Origin: Bacillus sp. RO3
GTDB taxonomy: Bacteria > Bacillota > Bacilli > Bacillales > Bacillaceae_B
Assembly (NCBI RefSeq): GCF_012911895.1
Contig: NZ_JAAXCV010000032.1
Span: 124,001-188,000 of the forward strand
Direction: 5' to 3'
DNA length: 64,000 nt
Position numbers and translations under genes: made by a program. This document shows positions 9,038 to 17,060 of this stretch, in pieces (within the stretch, counting starts at the first letter, position 1; the number at the start of each line of letters is the position of its first letter). The notes beneath the pieces were generated by a model that had not been told where the DNA came from, searched no databases, and saw nothing but the letters and a program-made list of their open reading frames with translations.

Positions 9038-9436
9038 TTATTTACTACTCTTCGATTCTGAAATCTTCCCTAAGAAGAAACCGTCCACGTCTGATAGTTT
9101 CCCACGCCACATGATTTTCCCTTTGGAAGGAGTCGGTTTGCTATCTCCACAATATACCTTGGTGTTCTTAAGGTGAATAAAATGCGCCTCGCTGCTTAGG
9201 TTTTCCTCCACGGACTCAGAAGCCTTGGTCAGTTCTTCACTAAGCCTCTGTGCTACTTCACTGCCATCCTCAAAGGTCTCACTTAATGAATCGAAGTATT
9301 CCTTTGCAGACACAAGAGTGCCTGTGATCACCGCTCCTTTGACGTTTAAGGTGATGTCCAGAGAAAAATGATGCCGGTTTGAGGCTTGTACAAAAAATTC
9401 TAAGATGCTGTCCTTTGTACCAGTATCTGAACTCAT
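9038..9436 (-). CDS. gvpU: Gas vesicle protein GvpU
   Basis: The last gene of the gvp operon, 132 residues, no membrane segment. It occupies the position and has about the size of GvpU of Bacillus megaterium, and the sequence contains the HHFSLDITLNVKGAVITGTL region typical of that family. In B. megaterium GvpU is a minor component linked to vesicle clustering. The second of two close ATG codons (9436) is chosen because AAGGAG then lies at a normal distance of 8 bases; the first would leave only 2. Confidence 0.85.
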   Translation of the reverse strand: MSSDTGTKDSILEFFVQASNRHHFSLDITLNVKGAVITGTLVSAKEYFDSLSETFEDGSEVAQRLSEELTKASESVEENLSSEAHFIHLKNTKVYCGDSKPTPSKGKIMWRGKLSDVDGFFLGKISESKSSK

Positions 9437-9454
9437 TCTCATATCTCCTTTTCT

Positions 9455-10258
9455 TTATGCTACTGTGTCATCCTCACTGGAGACTGTCGTATCCTCTTCC
9501 TGATCTTCACTTTTATCTTCCTCATTTTTTGCAGATTTTTTACTTTTAGCTCCTGTCTTTCTTGTAGACCGTTTCTTACCCTTTGTGGAGCCTGACTTCC
9601 CATTGGATTTCTTTTTACTTGATACTTCTTCTTCATCGTCCTCATCATCTTCATCGCTGCTATCTTCGTCTTCGTCCTCTTCTTCATCTGCCGCTGTTTC
9701 GTTAGACTTTTTGGAGGATTTCTTTTGAGAAGAGGTTTCCTCATTTTCCTCCTCATCATCCTCATCTTCTTCGTCTTCCCGATCATCTTCACGGGCTGCG
9801 GCAATTTGGTTCATTTTTTCTTCTAACTGCTGAAGTCGATTCTGAAGCTCTTCATTTTCTTGTTTAAGAGCTTCGTAGTCCTGGGTGGCTCCTTCCTTTG
9901 TGTCATCCGTTTCTGTTGAATTCACGGCTGCTTCTGTCTCTTCGTAAGCTGCCTCATCTTTGTTGCGCTTAAACAGGTTGGCCGTTGACGATTTGAACGT
10001 AACCGCCGCTTTTCTCGATCTTTCTTTAGCTGCTTTTCCTAAGTCCAGGCTTTTATTCTTTATTTTCTCCTGATCGATGCGCTCTAATAGTTTTTTTCCA
10101 TTTTCAGGTGTAGCCAAGTATCCTACTGTTGCTCCAAGGAGACTTCCTGCAACGGTCCGTTTGATCGGTCCGCTTCGTCTCGTTTTCTTTTCTTGTATCG
10201 AATTCTTTTCTTGCCCCTGATTTTCAACTGTAGTGTTTTGAGTATTATTTTCTGTCAT
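9455..10258 (-). CDS. gvpT: Gas vesicle protein GvpT
   Basis: A 267-residue protein with three parts: a polar head, a YtxH-like glycine segment (GSLLGATVGYLATPENG, about residues 38-54), and a long tail with a short coiled coil (about 125-150) followed by alternating acidic (Glu/Asp) and basic (Lys/Ser) low-complexity blocks. Position between gvpJ and gvpU matches GvpT of B. megaterium, an accessory protein of unknown activity. The tail is intrinsically disordered by composition. The ribosome binding site GAGGAGG precedes the ATG. Confidence 0.85.
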   Translation of the reverse strand: MTENNTQNTTVENQGQEKNSIQEKKTRRSGPIKRTVAGSLLGATVGYLATPENGKKLLERIDQEKIKNKSLDLGKAAKERSRKAAVTFKSSTANLFKRNKDEAAYEETEAAVNSTETDDTKEGATQDYEALKQENEELQNRLQQLEEKMNQIAAAREDDREDEEDEDDEEENEETSSQKKSSKKSNETAADEEEDEDEDSSDEDDEDDEEEVSSKKKSNGKSGSTKGKKRSTRKTGAKSKKSAKNEEDKSEDQEEDTTVSSEDDTVA

Positions 10259-10272
10259 GGGTAGAACCTCCT

Positions 10273-10605
10273 CTAATTTGTATCCGTCGTTTTAAGACGG
10301 TTTGTATCCAATTTCTTTTCCAGTGATTCAAGACGTTCCTGCAATCTCATATTTTCTTCTTTCAGTGCCTTTGTACTGTTATCTGCCGCTTTCGAGCTTA
10401 GATAGGGATCATTTTCCCACCAGTCCATCCCTATTTCTTTGGCTTTATCTACAGAAGCGACGATTAAACGGATTTTAATCGTCAGCAGCTCGACATCGGC
10501 AATGCCTACTGTGATATCCCCTGCCACGACAACACCTTTATCTAAGATCTTTTCTAACACATCTACAATGGTGCTGGATTGTACAGGATGTTCCATTCCC
10601 ATCAT
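10273..10605 (-). CDS. gvpJ: Gas vesicle protein GvpJ (GvpA-like)
   Basis: A 110-residue member of the GvpA/GvpJ family: VDVLEKILDKGVVVAGD then VGIADVELLTIKIRLIVAS is the conserved helix-strand-strand core also seen in GvpA. It lacks the short GvpA C-terminus and instead has an extra coiled-coil tail (about residues 75-105). GvpJ proteins are minor, probably conical-tip or nucleation components. The ribosome binding site AAGGAGG precedes ATG 10605. Confidence 0.9.
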   Translation of the reverse strand: MMGMEHPVQSSTIVDVLEKILDKGVVVAGDITVGIADVELLTIKIRLIVASVDKAKEIGMDWWENDPYLSSKAADNSTKALKEENMRLQERLESLEKKLDTNRLKTTDTN

Positions 10606-10626
10606 GTAACCTCCTTAAAACCGGCA

Positions 10627-10905
10627 TTACATTAAACTTCCTAAAGGTCCCAAGTCTATATTCAAATCTTCTGCATCAAGACCGAATACCTCCTTCAGCT
10701 CTTCCATTTTTTCTTCCAGATTCATAAGAGCAATACCCAGATTCTCTACTTGTTCATCCGTTAGCGTACCGCCTTCAACCCGGCGCATCGCATGTCTTTC
10801 GACGATTTGCCTTACTAGCTCTACAACGGTCAAGACAAGTTGTGCCAAGCCTTGCTCTGCTTTTTCCGGGTCGAAATTAATTCGCCCGTTTGTCCCCTGC
10901 TGCAT
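10627..10905 (-). CDS. gvpK: Gas vesicle protein GvpK
   Basis: A 92-residue helical protein with the GvpK pattern: FDPEKAEQGLAQLVLTVVELVRQI near the N-terminus and RVEGGTLTDEQVENLG in the middle. GvpK is conserved and needed for vesicle formation in other species; its exact role is not settled. The start overlaps the end of gvpS by 29 bases and has the ribosome binding site GGGAGGGA, so the two are probably translationally coupled. Confidence 0.9.
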   Translation of the reverse strand: MQQGTNGRINFDPEKAEQGLAQLVLTVVELVRQIVERHAMRRVEGGTLTDEQVENLGIALMNLEEKMEELKEVFGLDAEDLNIDLGPLGSLM

Positions 10906-11146
10906 GAATCAATCCCTCCCTTTCTTTATCGAATTGATGGGACGTTAAGGGTTTACGCGTTCCCTGTTCATGTTGAACCAAAGTCTCTACCGAGGATATC
11001 AGGACTCGCAAATCGAGATATACAAGGTCCACTCCTGCGATGGATATAATCAGATCTCCCCTGATCGCCACCCCTTTGTCGAGAATGACATCTAAAATAT
11101 CGATTAAGGCTATATCTTTGTTCTCGAGGGATTCTCTTACCGTCAT
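10877..11146 (-). CDS. gvpS: Gas vesicle protein GvpS (GvpA-like)
   Basis: Another GvpA-family member, 89 residues, with DILDVILDKGVAIRGDLIISIAG and a following VYLDLRVLISSVET stretch. It corresponds in position to GvpS of B. megaterium, a minor structural paralogue. I use the second ATG (11146) because AAGGA is directly adjacent to the first ATG but 9 bases from the second. Confidence 0.88.
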   Translation of the reverse strand: MTVRESLENKDIALIDILDVILDKGVAIRGDLIISIAGVDLVYLDLRVLISSVETLVQHEQGTRKPLTSHQFDKEREGLIHAAGDKRAN

Positions 11147-11194
11147 ATTTCTCATTCCTTATAAGTTGATTACACGTAAGATCTTTCTTGCCTT

Positions 11195-12004
11195 TTATGA
11201 TGAGAAACTAGAGAAATGATAAGGTGGCCATGGTCCAGATGCTTCGATCTTCCATCCCGCATGTCCCATTTCTTCTTCATAGTGCTTAATTTCTTCAACG
11301 AATTCTTCCACTTTGGAATCCGGAAGGAGGAAGACGCTGTTCCAGGCCATATGTTCCTGACGTCCTGTGGCACCTTTACTCCAGTTCTTTTTGATGTTTC
11401 CCTGAAGAGAATGCTCTTTCAGCTTTTCATGTACTTCCTCACAAAGGCGGTTCTTTTCGTTTTCAAGTTCCCTATCGACCAGCTGATCAATTTTTTTCAT
11501 TTCAAAGAACTGCCTGCCTTTTGGTAACTTACTGATTTCTTTTCTTTTAGCTTCAATGGATGGATGGTTTTCGCTTACTTGTTTCTTTAAAACCTTATCA
11601 TCACAATAGATCTTCACATTCCACTCTTCGTTGCCATCCAGTTGTTTGAAGGTCGCTTCCAGTTTGTTTCGGTTCCCTTCTATGGTGGATTTGAGGTTCT
11701 CTTCATTCTTGTACAACGTACAGAATTTAAGAGGGATGATGGTATATAACTTCGACACCATCAAGACCGTTTCGTGATGATGAAATGCCTTCTCCTGAAG
11801 CCAGTCCATGTCGTTTTCGACTTTATTCCTGAGGGAATCCTCAGAATATTCCTGGGATGAAAGATCACATACAATCGCTGTCACTTCACCGATTTCAATC
11901 GTATATAACTTGCCTTCCCCATCAAATCCCCTCATGGCGGGAAGGCTTTCTTTGCTTGCTTCTTCCGTAGGAATTAAGCCATATAGATAAAGTAAACCGC
12001 TCAT
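11195..12004 (-). CDS. gvpL: Gas vesicle protein GvpL (GvpF/GvpL family)
   Basis: A 269-residue protein starting MSGLLYLYGLIP with the GvpF/L two-domain layout: an N-terminal alpha/beta domain and a C-terminal helical domain ending in a GPWPPYHF motif, shared with the paralogue gvpF here (GPWPAYNF). GvpF/L proteins bind GvpA and act in early assembly. It lies 10 bases after gvpG and has the ribosome binding site AAGGGTGA. Confidence 0.92.
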   Translation of the reverse strand: MSGLLYLYGLIPTEEASKESLPAMRGFDGEGKLYTIEIGEVTAIVCDLSSQEYSEDSLRNKVENDMDWLQEKAFHHHETVLMVSKLYTIIPLKFCTLYKNEENLKSTIEGNRNKLEATFKQLDGNEEWNVKIYCDDKVLKKQVSENHPSIEAKRKEISKLPKGRQFFEMKKIDQLVDRELENEKNRLCEEVHEKLKEHSLQGNIKKNWSKGATGRQEHMAWNSVFLLPDSKVEEFVEEIKHYEEEMGHAGWKIEASGPWPPYHFSSFSS

Positions 12005-12014
12005 CTGATCACCC

Positions 12015-12269
12015 TTATTTCTTTTTCGTTAATTCTTCCCATTGCTCCATCTCCATCTGCTTTGCGATTTCATACCTTGTGAGAAGTTCATCTTCTTTCT
12101 CGTAGAAGGCTTCATCGGGTATCTCACCCAATTCATGCATCATCTGAAGCTGTATCAATTTTTGCTGAATGGTGGGAAGATCGTATAGTTCTTTGTCGGC
12201 TTCTTCTTTAATCTTCTCTCCGACTTTCATGACCAAATGGATGGGGGCACTCACCAATTTATGAAGCAT
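12015..12269 (-). CDS. gvpG: Gas vesicle protein GvpG
   Basis: An 84-residue, all-helical acidic protein with the GvpG pattern: LVSAPIHLVMKVGEKI at the N-terminus, then a coiled coil with LQMMHELGEIPDEAF. The ATG overlaps the TGA of gvpF by one base (TGATG), which indicates translational coupling between the two. GvpG is an assembly factor that is not part of the ribbed wall. Confidence 0.9.
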   Translation of the reverse strand: MLHKLVSAPIHLVMKVGEKIKEEADKELYDLPTIQQKLIQLQMMHELGEIPDEAFYEKEDELLTRYEIAKQMEMEQWEELTKKK

Positions 12270-13033
12270 CAGCCCTCCTCAACCTTTAAGCGGATATTGA
12301 CAAAATTGTAAGCCGGCCAAGGACCGCTATAATGAAATTCAACTTTATCCTTCCATTTTTCATGGGCTTCATTGACCTTTTGATCAAATGTTTCTTCCTG
12401 TTCTCGATCAATCAAGAAAGAAGCATTAAGGAGCATCTTCTCACTGGATGGATCATTGACCTTTGCAGATTCCGCTGTTTCCTCAAGAGGGGCATATACT
12501 TCCTGCTTGACTTCGTTTTGAAGGCTGGTAAATAGCTTCTGGGCCATCCCTCCAAGCTGAATGCGGTCATAGTAACCGGCAGATTCTGATTTCCCCTTGA
12601 CGGCTGAAGCCATCTTCTCCATCTGAGGGTTTTCTTGAACCATCTCTTCAAGCCATTCTTTTTTGCCGATGACCTTCAAGCCTAATTCGATTTTCCCTTT
12701 TATCTCGGGGAATAAGGTTTCGAACTGGGGATAGAGATTTTCAAGAAGTGCCGCTACATCATCCCGGGATTGAAAGACATTTCCAAAGCTGATGGGGATG
12801 ACCGTATCCTTTTGATCCATGACCCGGGAAACCACTCCCTGATGCATAAGTAAATTCTGCTTCTTTGGATGATAGATCTTCATCGGGACCTCTGCCGCTA
12901 CGATAGCGGCATCCTTATGTCGAATCGTGAAGGTAGACTGCTCCAACCCTTCGATTTTGATGGCACCGAATTGATCATCTTGTTCTGTCTGTATGGCACA
13001 GAATATATACACGCCCATTTCTTCCTGACTCAT
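12269..13033 (-). CDS. gvpF: Gas vesicle protein GvpF (GvpF/GvpL family)
   Basis: A 254-residue paralogue of GvpL. It starts MSQEEMGVYIFCAI and ends with the family motif GPWPAYNF near residue 242. GvpF is the one GvpF/L protein found in vesicles in cyanobacteria and is required for assembly. The ribosome binding site AAAGGAG lies upstream of the ATG at 13033. It is tightly packed between gvpN (14 bases) and gvpG (1-base overlap). Confidence 0.92.
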   Translation of the reverse strand: MSQEEMGVYIFCAIQTEQDDQFGAIKIEGLEQSTFTIRHKDAAIVAAEVPMKIYHPKKQNLLMHQGVVSRVMDQKDTVIPISFGNVFQSRDDVAALLENLYPQFETLFPEIKGKIELGLKVIGKKEWLEEMVQENPQMEKMASAVKGKSESAGYYDRIQLGGMAQKLFTSLQNEVKQEVYAPLEETAESAKVNDPSSEKMLLNASFLIDREQEETFDQKVNEAHEKWKDKVEFHYSGPWPAYNFVNIRLKVEEG

Positions 13034-13047
13034 TATGCAGCTCTCCT

Positions 13048-13971
13048 TTATTCCTCGGATATTTTCATACGTTTACATGCATCTATAATCAATTGCTCTG
13101 CTTTTTCCTGTGGGTTCTCTCCATCGATACATCGACTTACACTGTGTGCTGCTATATCAATACATAGACGTTGAAAGTCTGAATCCTTACCGTCTATGGG
13201 AATGTCTGATTCAATGGCGAGCTTTGCGATCATTAAGGAAGCACGCAAGCTTGGTCCATTCATCTCGTTTGTACATTGATCACGTAAGGTAGAGACCATT
13301 GATGTAATCGCTCTTGCTTCACTCATAACTAAATTTGCTTTTTCCGATACAATCATTGCTTCTTGCTCTGCTCCCTTGAAATCAACTTTAATGGTGATTA
13401 ACCGGTCCAGGAGAGCATCCTGCGTTTGATAAACCCCTGCATATTCTGCAGGGTTGCTGGTAAAAATGATGGCGAATTCAGGATGTACCCGAATAAAGGG
13501 TTCCGTTCGTTTCGATCCATATAGAGGAATGATTCCTTCTTCTAAAATAGATAGAAAAATATTGTTCGTCGTTGGCTGTGATCGTGTAAATTCATCGTAA
13601 ACAAGGGTATAGCCATTTTTTGCTGCTTCCAGTAAACGTCCATCTCGCCATGTCTCAGTGACACTTTCATCCTTTTTGTAAACGGAACGTACATATTGGT
13701 CGATCACCTTTTTACTTGTATAACCTGTAAAATCACCAATTAAGTCTCTATTATTGAGTTCATGGTTCCCATGCATGAGCATCACCGGTCTTTCTCTCTT
13801 CTTCGCCAGAGCGAGTGCAAGAGACGTCTTTCCGGCTCCGGAAGGACCTGTAAAATGTACAGGATACCCAGCTTTCAGGTATGTCAATGAGCGCGAAAGT
13901 AAGTCTTTCGTTTCATCATCCTGTATTAATGCCCTGTTATCCTTTTTGATCCGCCTTGTTAAGACCGTCAC
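13048..13971 (-). CDS. gvpN: Gas vesicle AAA ATPase GvpN
   Basis: A 307-residue MoxR-type AAA+ ATPase: Walker A GPSGAGKT near residue 42, Walker B LVYDEFTR near residue 122, sensor 1 IIFTSNPAEYAG near residue 170, and an arginine-finger region. GvpN uses ATP to help vesicles enlarge. The start is GTG at 13971 with the ribosome binding site GGAGGG. The gene sits between gvpR and gvpF as in B. megaterium. Confidence 0.95.
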   Translation of the reverse strand: MTVLTRRIKKDNRALIQDDETKDLLSRSLTYLKAGYPVHFTGPSGAGKTSLALALAKKRERPVMLMHGNHELNNRDLIGDFTGYTSKKVIDQYVRSVYKKDESVTETWRDGRLLEAAKNGYTLVYDEFTRSQPTTNNIFLSILEEGIIPLYGSKRTEPFIRVHPEFAIIFTSNPAEYAGVYQTQDALLDRLITIKVDFKGAEQEAMIVSEKANLVMSEARAITSMVSTLRDQCTNEMNGPSLRASLMIAKLAIESDIPIDGKDSDFQRLCIDIAAHSVSRCIDGENPQEKAEQLIIDACKRMKISEE

Positions 13972-13999
13972 GTACCATTCCCTCCTGCCTGCTCATCCA

Positions 14000-14266
14000 T
14001 TAGGATTCCTGTCCGATTGCGCTTCGATAACGAATATCACGTCGTTTGAATGACGTCACTTCCTTCTCTTTATTCAGAAGGACCTCGTATGTTCCAAGCA
14101 TTTCGTCCTTGGCATATTTCTTCATATATTCTTTTTCTTCAATGACCTCAACGGTCAGTCGCCAGCCATCCTCTTCGGTCAGTTCCACCGATGTAATCTT
14201 ATGGACCGGGGCCACATGTTCGTTGAAGAAGTCCGTCACACTATTCATGATTTCTTTGATTACCAT
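14000..14266 (-). CDS. gvpR: Gas vesicle protein GvpR (GvpO family)
   Basis: An 88-residue protein with the GvpO-family pattern: helix, then VTSVELTEEDGWRLTVEV-like strand region (here ITSVELTEEDGWRL), then DEMLGTYEVLLNKEKEV and YRR-type end (KRRDIRYRSAIG). B. megaterium names the gene at this position gvpR. The ribosome binding site AGGAGGC precedes ATG 14266. Role: accessory factor, possibly regulatory, not established in Bacillus. Confidence 0.85.
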   Translation of the reverse strand: MVIKEIMNSVTDFFNEHVAPVHKITSVELTEEDGWRLTVEVIEEKEYMKKYAKDEMLGTYEVLLNKEKEVTSFKRRDIRYRSAIGQES

Positions 14267-14332
14267 AGTCGCCTCCTGCTTTAGAGTAAGGGGAAGACAG
14301 TCCCCCTACACCATCATTTCTTCGACTCCTTT

Positions 14333-14593
14333 TTAAACACTGAACTGGGAGCTTCTTTCATTCTGTTGAGCAGCAAGGCCCTCTTTCTCTACATCGTCCC
14401 GAAGCAAGCCAACGGCTTCTGCGTAACGCAACCATGTATCCACACTTGCGATGACAACCCTTGCCTCAACAGTCAGAATTTCAATACCGACGACAGAAAC
14501 CCTGGCAAACGCATCTATGACAATCCCTTTGTCTAGTATCCTGTCAATTACTTCTGCTAAACTGGAACTGTTGTTACTTTTTTGAATAGCCAA
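14333..14593 (-). CDS. gvpB: Gas vesicle structural protein GvpB (second GvpA copy)
   Basis: An 86-residue GvpA-type wall protein, nearly identical to the gvpA product over the core ([16 protein letters not shown], then [17 protein letters not shown] and [13 protein letters not shown]). It forms the ribs of the vesicle shell. In B. megaterium the equivalent second copy is gvpB, and it is the copy able to support vesicle formation in heterologous hosts. The start is TTG with ribosome binding site GGAAGGAG. Confidence 0.93.
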   Translation of the reverse strand: MAIQKSNNSSSLAEVIDRILDKGIVIDAFARVSVVGIEILTVEARVVIASVDTWLRYAEAVGLLRDDVEKEGLAAQQNERSSQFSV

Positions 14594-14613
14594 TTTGTAT
14601 TCTCCTTCCGGTA

Positions 14614-15057
14614 TTAAGAACAGATGGTTTTTATATCTTTTGATGATTTTATATTTTCTGAACTTTTTATATTTGCGTTGCTTTTTATATCAGCTGCTCG
14701 CTTCAAATCAGCAGCGCCCTTTCGTTTCCTATTTCCACCGTTCGATGAAGAGATTTTCTTCTGAAATTCTTCACCTGCTTCCTTTGCATTGCCCAATTTC
14801 TCCCTGAGGGAGAGCAGGACATCCTGAACTTTTTCTTTTGCTTCTTCTGCTTTCGTATGGACATGATCAGCATTTTTCTCTTTTGCCTTTTCTAATTTAC
14901 CGGATGCTTCATCGGCCTTGGATTGAATACCGTCTTCCACACGTTCCACGAATTTCTCTTTCGCTTTTTCCTTAACTGTGTCTTTCACATGTTCCTTAAC
15001 AGGTTCTGGAGTGTGTTCTAAAACCTTTTCAGCAGCCTTTTTTAAAGATTTATTCAT
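14614..15057 (-). CDS. gvpQ: Gas vesicle protein GvpQ
   Basis: A 147-residue, highly charged helical protein (Lys/Glu-rich, heptad-like, about residues 1-100) with a basic, Asn/Ser-rich tail containing repeated KSS and SNGN-type units ([15 protein letters not shown]). It matches the position and character of GvpQ in B. megaterium, an accessory protein without known activity. The ribosome binding site AAAGGGGG precedes ATG 15057. Confidence 0.82.
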   Translation of the reverse strand: MNKSLKKAAEKVLEHTPEPVKEHVKDTVKEKAKEKFVERVEDGIQSKADEASGKLEKAKEKNADHVHTKAEEAKEKVQDVLLSLREKLGNAKEAGEEFQKKISSSNGGNRKRKGAADLKRAADIKSNANIKSSENIKSSKDIKTICS

Positions 15058-15094
15058 ACAATACCCCCTTTAGGGATTCCGTCAGGCTGATTCA

Positions 15095-15586
15095 TTATTT
15101 CTTTGATTCAACTAAATGACTAAGCATTTCTTCAATGCGTTCTAATCGCTCACCCAGATTTTTGTTCTCTTCTTTTATATCTTCTAACTCAGCTGATTGC
15201 GCAGAAACTTTATCCTTTTCTTCTGATTTTAGATCACTGTTTAAAGATGCTTCTTCCTTCTTCTTCTTTGGTACCTGAAATCCGCCTTCGAGTCTGCCCA
15301 TATATCCAGCAGCCGATTGTCTTAAGGTAATGATCAGCTGTTCGGTCAGGAGCTCCTGAGCTGATCTGCGCAATTCTTTACTGGCTGCTTTCACCACTTC
15401 GGATTTCCCCAGGCTATCAACTACCTTCTTACCTGTACCTGGATTGGAAAGGAGGCCTATCCCGGCCCCGACTACACCTCCGATGAGGGCATAATTCATG
15501 GAATGTCTGTTTTCGACTGTCTGCTCTTCGTTCTGTTCATTGCTTTTCGTTTCTTCTGCTTGTCGACTGGCTTTGGTTTCTGTCAT
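15095..15586 (-). CDS. gvpP: Gas vesicle protein GvpP
   Basis: A 163-residue accessory protein: polar head, a YtxH-like glycine segment (ALIGGVVGAGIGLLSNPGTG, about residues 32-51), a helical middle and a C-terminal coiled coil (about 130-160). It matches GvpP of B. megaterium by position. The second ATG (15586) is chosen: GAGG directly touches the first ATG but is 6 bases from the second. Confidence 0.85.
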   Translation of the reverse strand: MTETKASRQAEETKSNEQNEEQTVENRHSMNYALIGGVVGAGIGLLSNPGTGKKVVDSLGKSEVVKAASKELRRSAQELLTEQLIITLRQSAAGYMGRLEGGFQVPKKKKEEASLNSDLKSEEKDKVSAQSAELEDIKEENKNLGERLERIEEMLSHLVESKK

Positions 15587-15637
15587 ATTCATCCTCTTTT
15601 CTACTAAAATGGTATAATCTATATTTCATTTACTTGT

Positions 15638-15898
15638 TTAAATGCTGAAGGCTGTTCCTCTTTCATTTTCCTGCCCCGCAAGACCTTCTTCTTCCACTTC
15701 GTCCCTTAATAGCCCCACTGCCTCTGCATAACGCAACCAAGTATCCACACTTGCAATCACGACCCGTGCCTCAACGGTAAGAATTTCTATTCCCACCAAG
15801 GAAACTCTGGCAAATGCATCAATCACGATCCCTTTATCTAGGATTCGGTCGATTACCTCTGCGAGACTTGAGCTGTCGTTACTCTTTTGAATACTCAT
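15638..15898 (-). CDS. gvpA: Gas vesicle structural protein GvpA
   Basis: The first gene of the operon, 86 residues, with the invariant GvpA core ([16 protein letters not shown] ... [17 protein letters not shown]) and the short polar C-terminus of Bacillus GvpA. It polymerises into the ribbed gas vesicle wall. The ATG at 15898 follows GAGGAGAG; an in-frame codon 10 residues earlier would add an atypical basic head. The promoter must lie in the 300 bases upstream, but I see no convincing sigma-A or sigma-B match. Confidence 0.94.
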   Translation of the reverse strand: MSIQKSNDSSSLAEVIDRILDKGIVIDAFARVSLVGIEILTVEARVVIASVDTWLRYAEAVGLLRDEVEEEGLAGQENERGTAFSI

Positions 15899-16198
15899 CG
15901 AATCTCTCCTCTTCATAGGTGTAGCCAAAGACTAAGTGCCATTTTTCAGTTTAATGGGTGTTTACCTCGATAGATCCAGTTGATAAACGTGTTGGTGGAA
16001 AATATTTGAAGTTATATTCCATTTTTTATACATCTTTTGTTTATAAGAAGGGACTCTGTAATATTTCTGTCCAAGAGGGATGGGGGTTCAATGGCTGTTG
16101 AAGAGAAATTCGAGACAATTAAGACAAATAGATTACAGTTTTGAGTGAGGAATCCGAGTTGAGTGGAGGGAGTATCTTCCCAAATCCCTACAAAAAAA

Positions 16199-16449
16199 GA
16201 AGCTGGTACAAAAGGATTTATACCTAAACAAAACCCGAACTATTAAACCTGATAAAAGGTAAAATAGTTCGGGTTTTCCAATTATTGAAGTATACCTAAG
16301 ATTTCAATTCTATCCAGCGGTTGATTGGAGTGCAAGACGGAGACTCCTGCGGAAAGCGGAGTCTTGCACGGAAATCATTAGCGGCATAAAGAATCTTCAC
16401 TGAAATCGTTCGTGTTTATGTGAGGTTTTTTTAGTTTTGTCCCAGCCTC
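16199..16449. mobile_element. MITE-like non-coding element with inverted ends
   Basis: The ends are inverted repeats: GAAGCTGGTACAAAA at 16199 and the complement of GAGGCTGGGACAAAA at 16435 (13 of 15 match). No protein is encoded. Inside are two further palindromes: AAAACCCGAACTATT at 16230 with its complement at 16263, and GTGCAAGAC at 16330 with its complement at 16361 within a GTTGATTGGAG...GGAAATCA unit. The latter resembles a shortened copy of a palindromic intergenic repeat common in Bacillaceae. The remaining part of the 15899..16457 gap is the gvpA upstream region. Confidence 0.6.
16230..16277. terminator. Bidirectional hairpin inside the MITE-like element
   Basis: A perfect 15-bp stem (AAAACCCGAACTATT) with flanking A and T runs. 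It could end transcripts from parR on the minus strand, 180 bases downstream of its stop codon, and so insulate the gvp operon. Confidence 0.55.
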
Positions 16450-16457
16450 TTTAACTA

Positions 16458-17051
16458 TTATTTATTCATTTGGGATAGAAAATCCCCCAGGAGATCTTCC
16501 ATGGATTCTTCTTCAGGCTCTTCCTCAACGGTTTCCTGAGGTTTCATGGCACTGTCCCAGTCGAAGTTATCCAGTTCCTCATCCGTAGAGTAGGAGCGGT
16601 CATCTGCCGTTTCTTCCGGTTCATCATCCATCACTTGATCAAGAGACCACTCTCTCCGTGTATCCTTGCTTGCAGCAGACTCTTCCTGTAGATAAAGGGC
16701 TTCATCTATATCCAGGGAATTGCTGCTCAAGGAAGCAAGAAGGGAGGCGGTACGTACCGGGTTTGATAATAACTGGTAAACGATGCTTCCCAACAGTGCC
16801 TCCGAGTGTTCATGCTTCAACCAGTCACGCTGGGATTTATCCAACCCCTTGGGAAGGGGGATGGTTATCGCTTCTCTCTGCCGGGAAATCGTATCATTCA
16901 CTCCATTTAAGACAAGCTCGGCTATTTTACTGGAGAAGTTTCGTTTTTCCGTTTCCTTAAGCTTTTGTAAATGTTTTAATACATGATCAGGTGTATCAGA
17001 AGGAATTCGAAACGTGATCGGTTGTCCCCTCGACATTCCTTTTTCTTTCAT
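16458..17051 (-). CDS. ParR-like DNA-binding adaptor
   Basis: A 197-residue protein directly downstream of the ParM-like gene (9-base gap). The first 60 residues (QPITFRIPSDTP ... FSSKIAELVLNGV) fit a ribbon-helix-helix fold: a short strand followed by two helices. The C-terminal 90 residues are acidic and low-complexity and end in a short amphipathic helix (EDLLGDFLSQMNK). This is the design of ParR adaptors, which bind the centromere through the N-terminus and the actin filament through the C-terminus. Family assignment rests on context and pattern, not on close similarity I can check. Confidence 0.7.
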   Translation of the reverse strand: MKEKGMSRGQPITFRIPSDTPDHVLKHLQKLKETEKRNFSSKIAELVLNGVNDTISRQREAITIPLPKGLDKSQRDWLKHEHSEALLGSIVYQLLSNPVRTASLLASLSSNSLDIDEALYLQEESAASKDTRREWSLDQVMDDEPEETADDRSYSTDEELDNFDWDSAMKPQETVEEEPEEESMEDLLGDFLSQMNK

Positions 17052-17060
17052 ACCATCACC

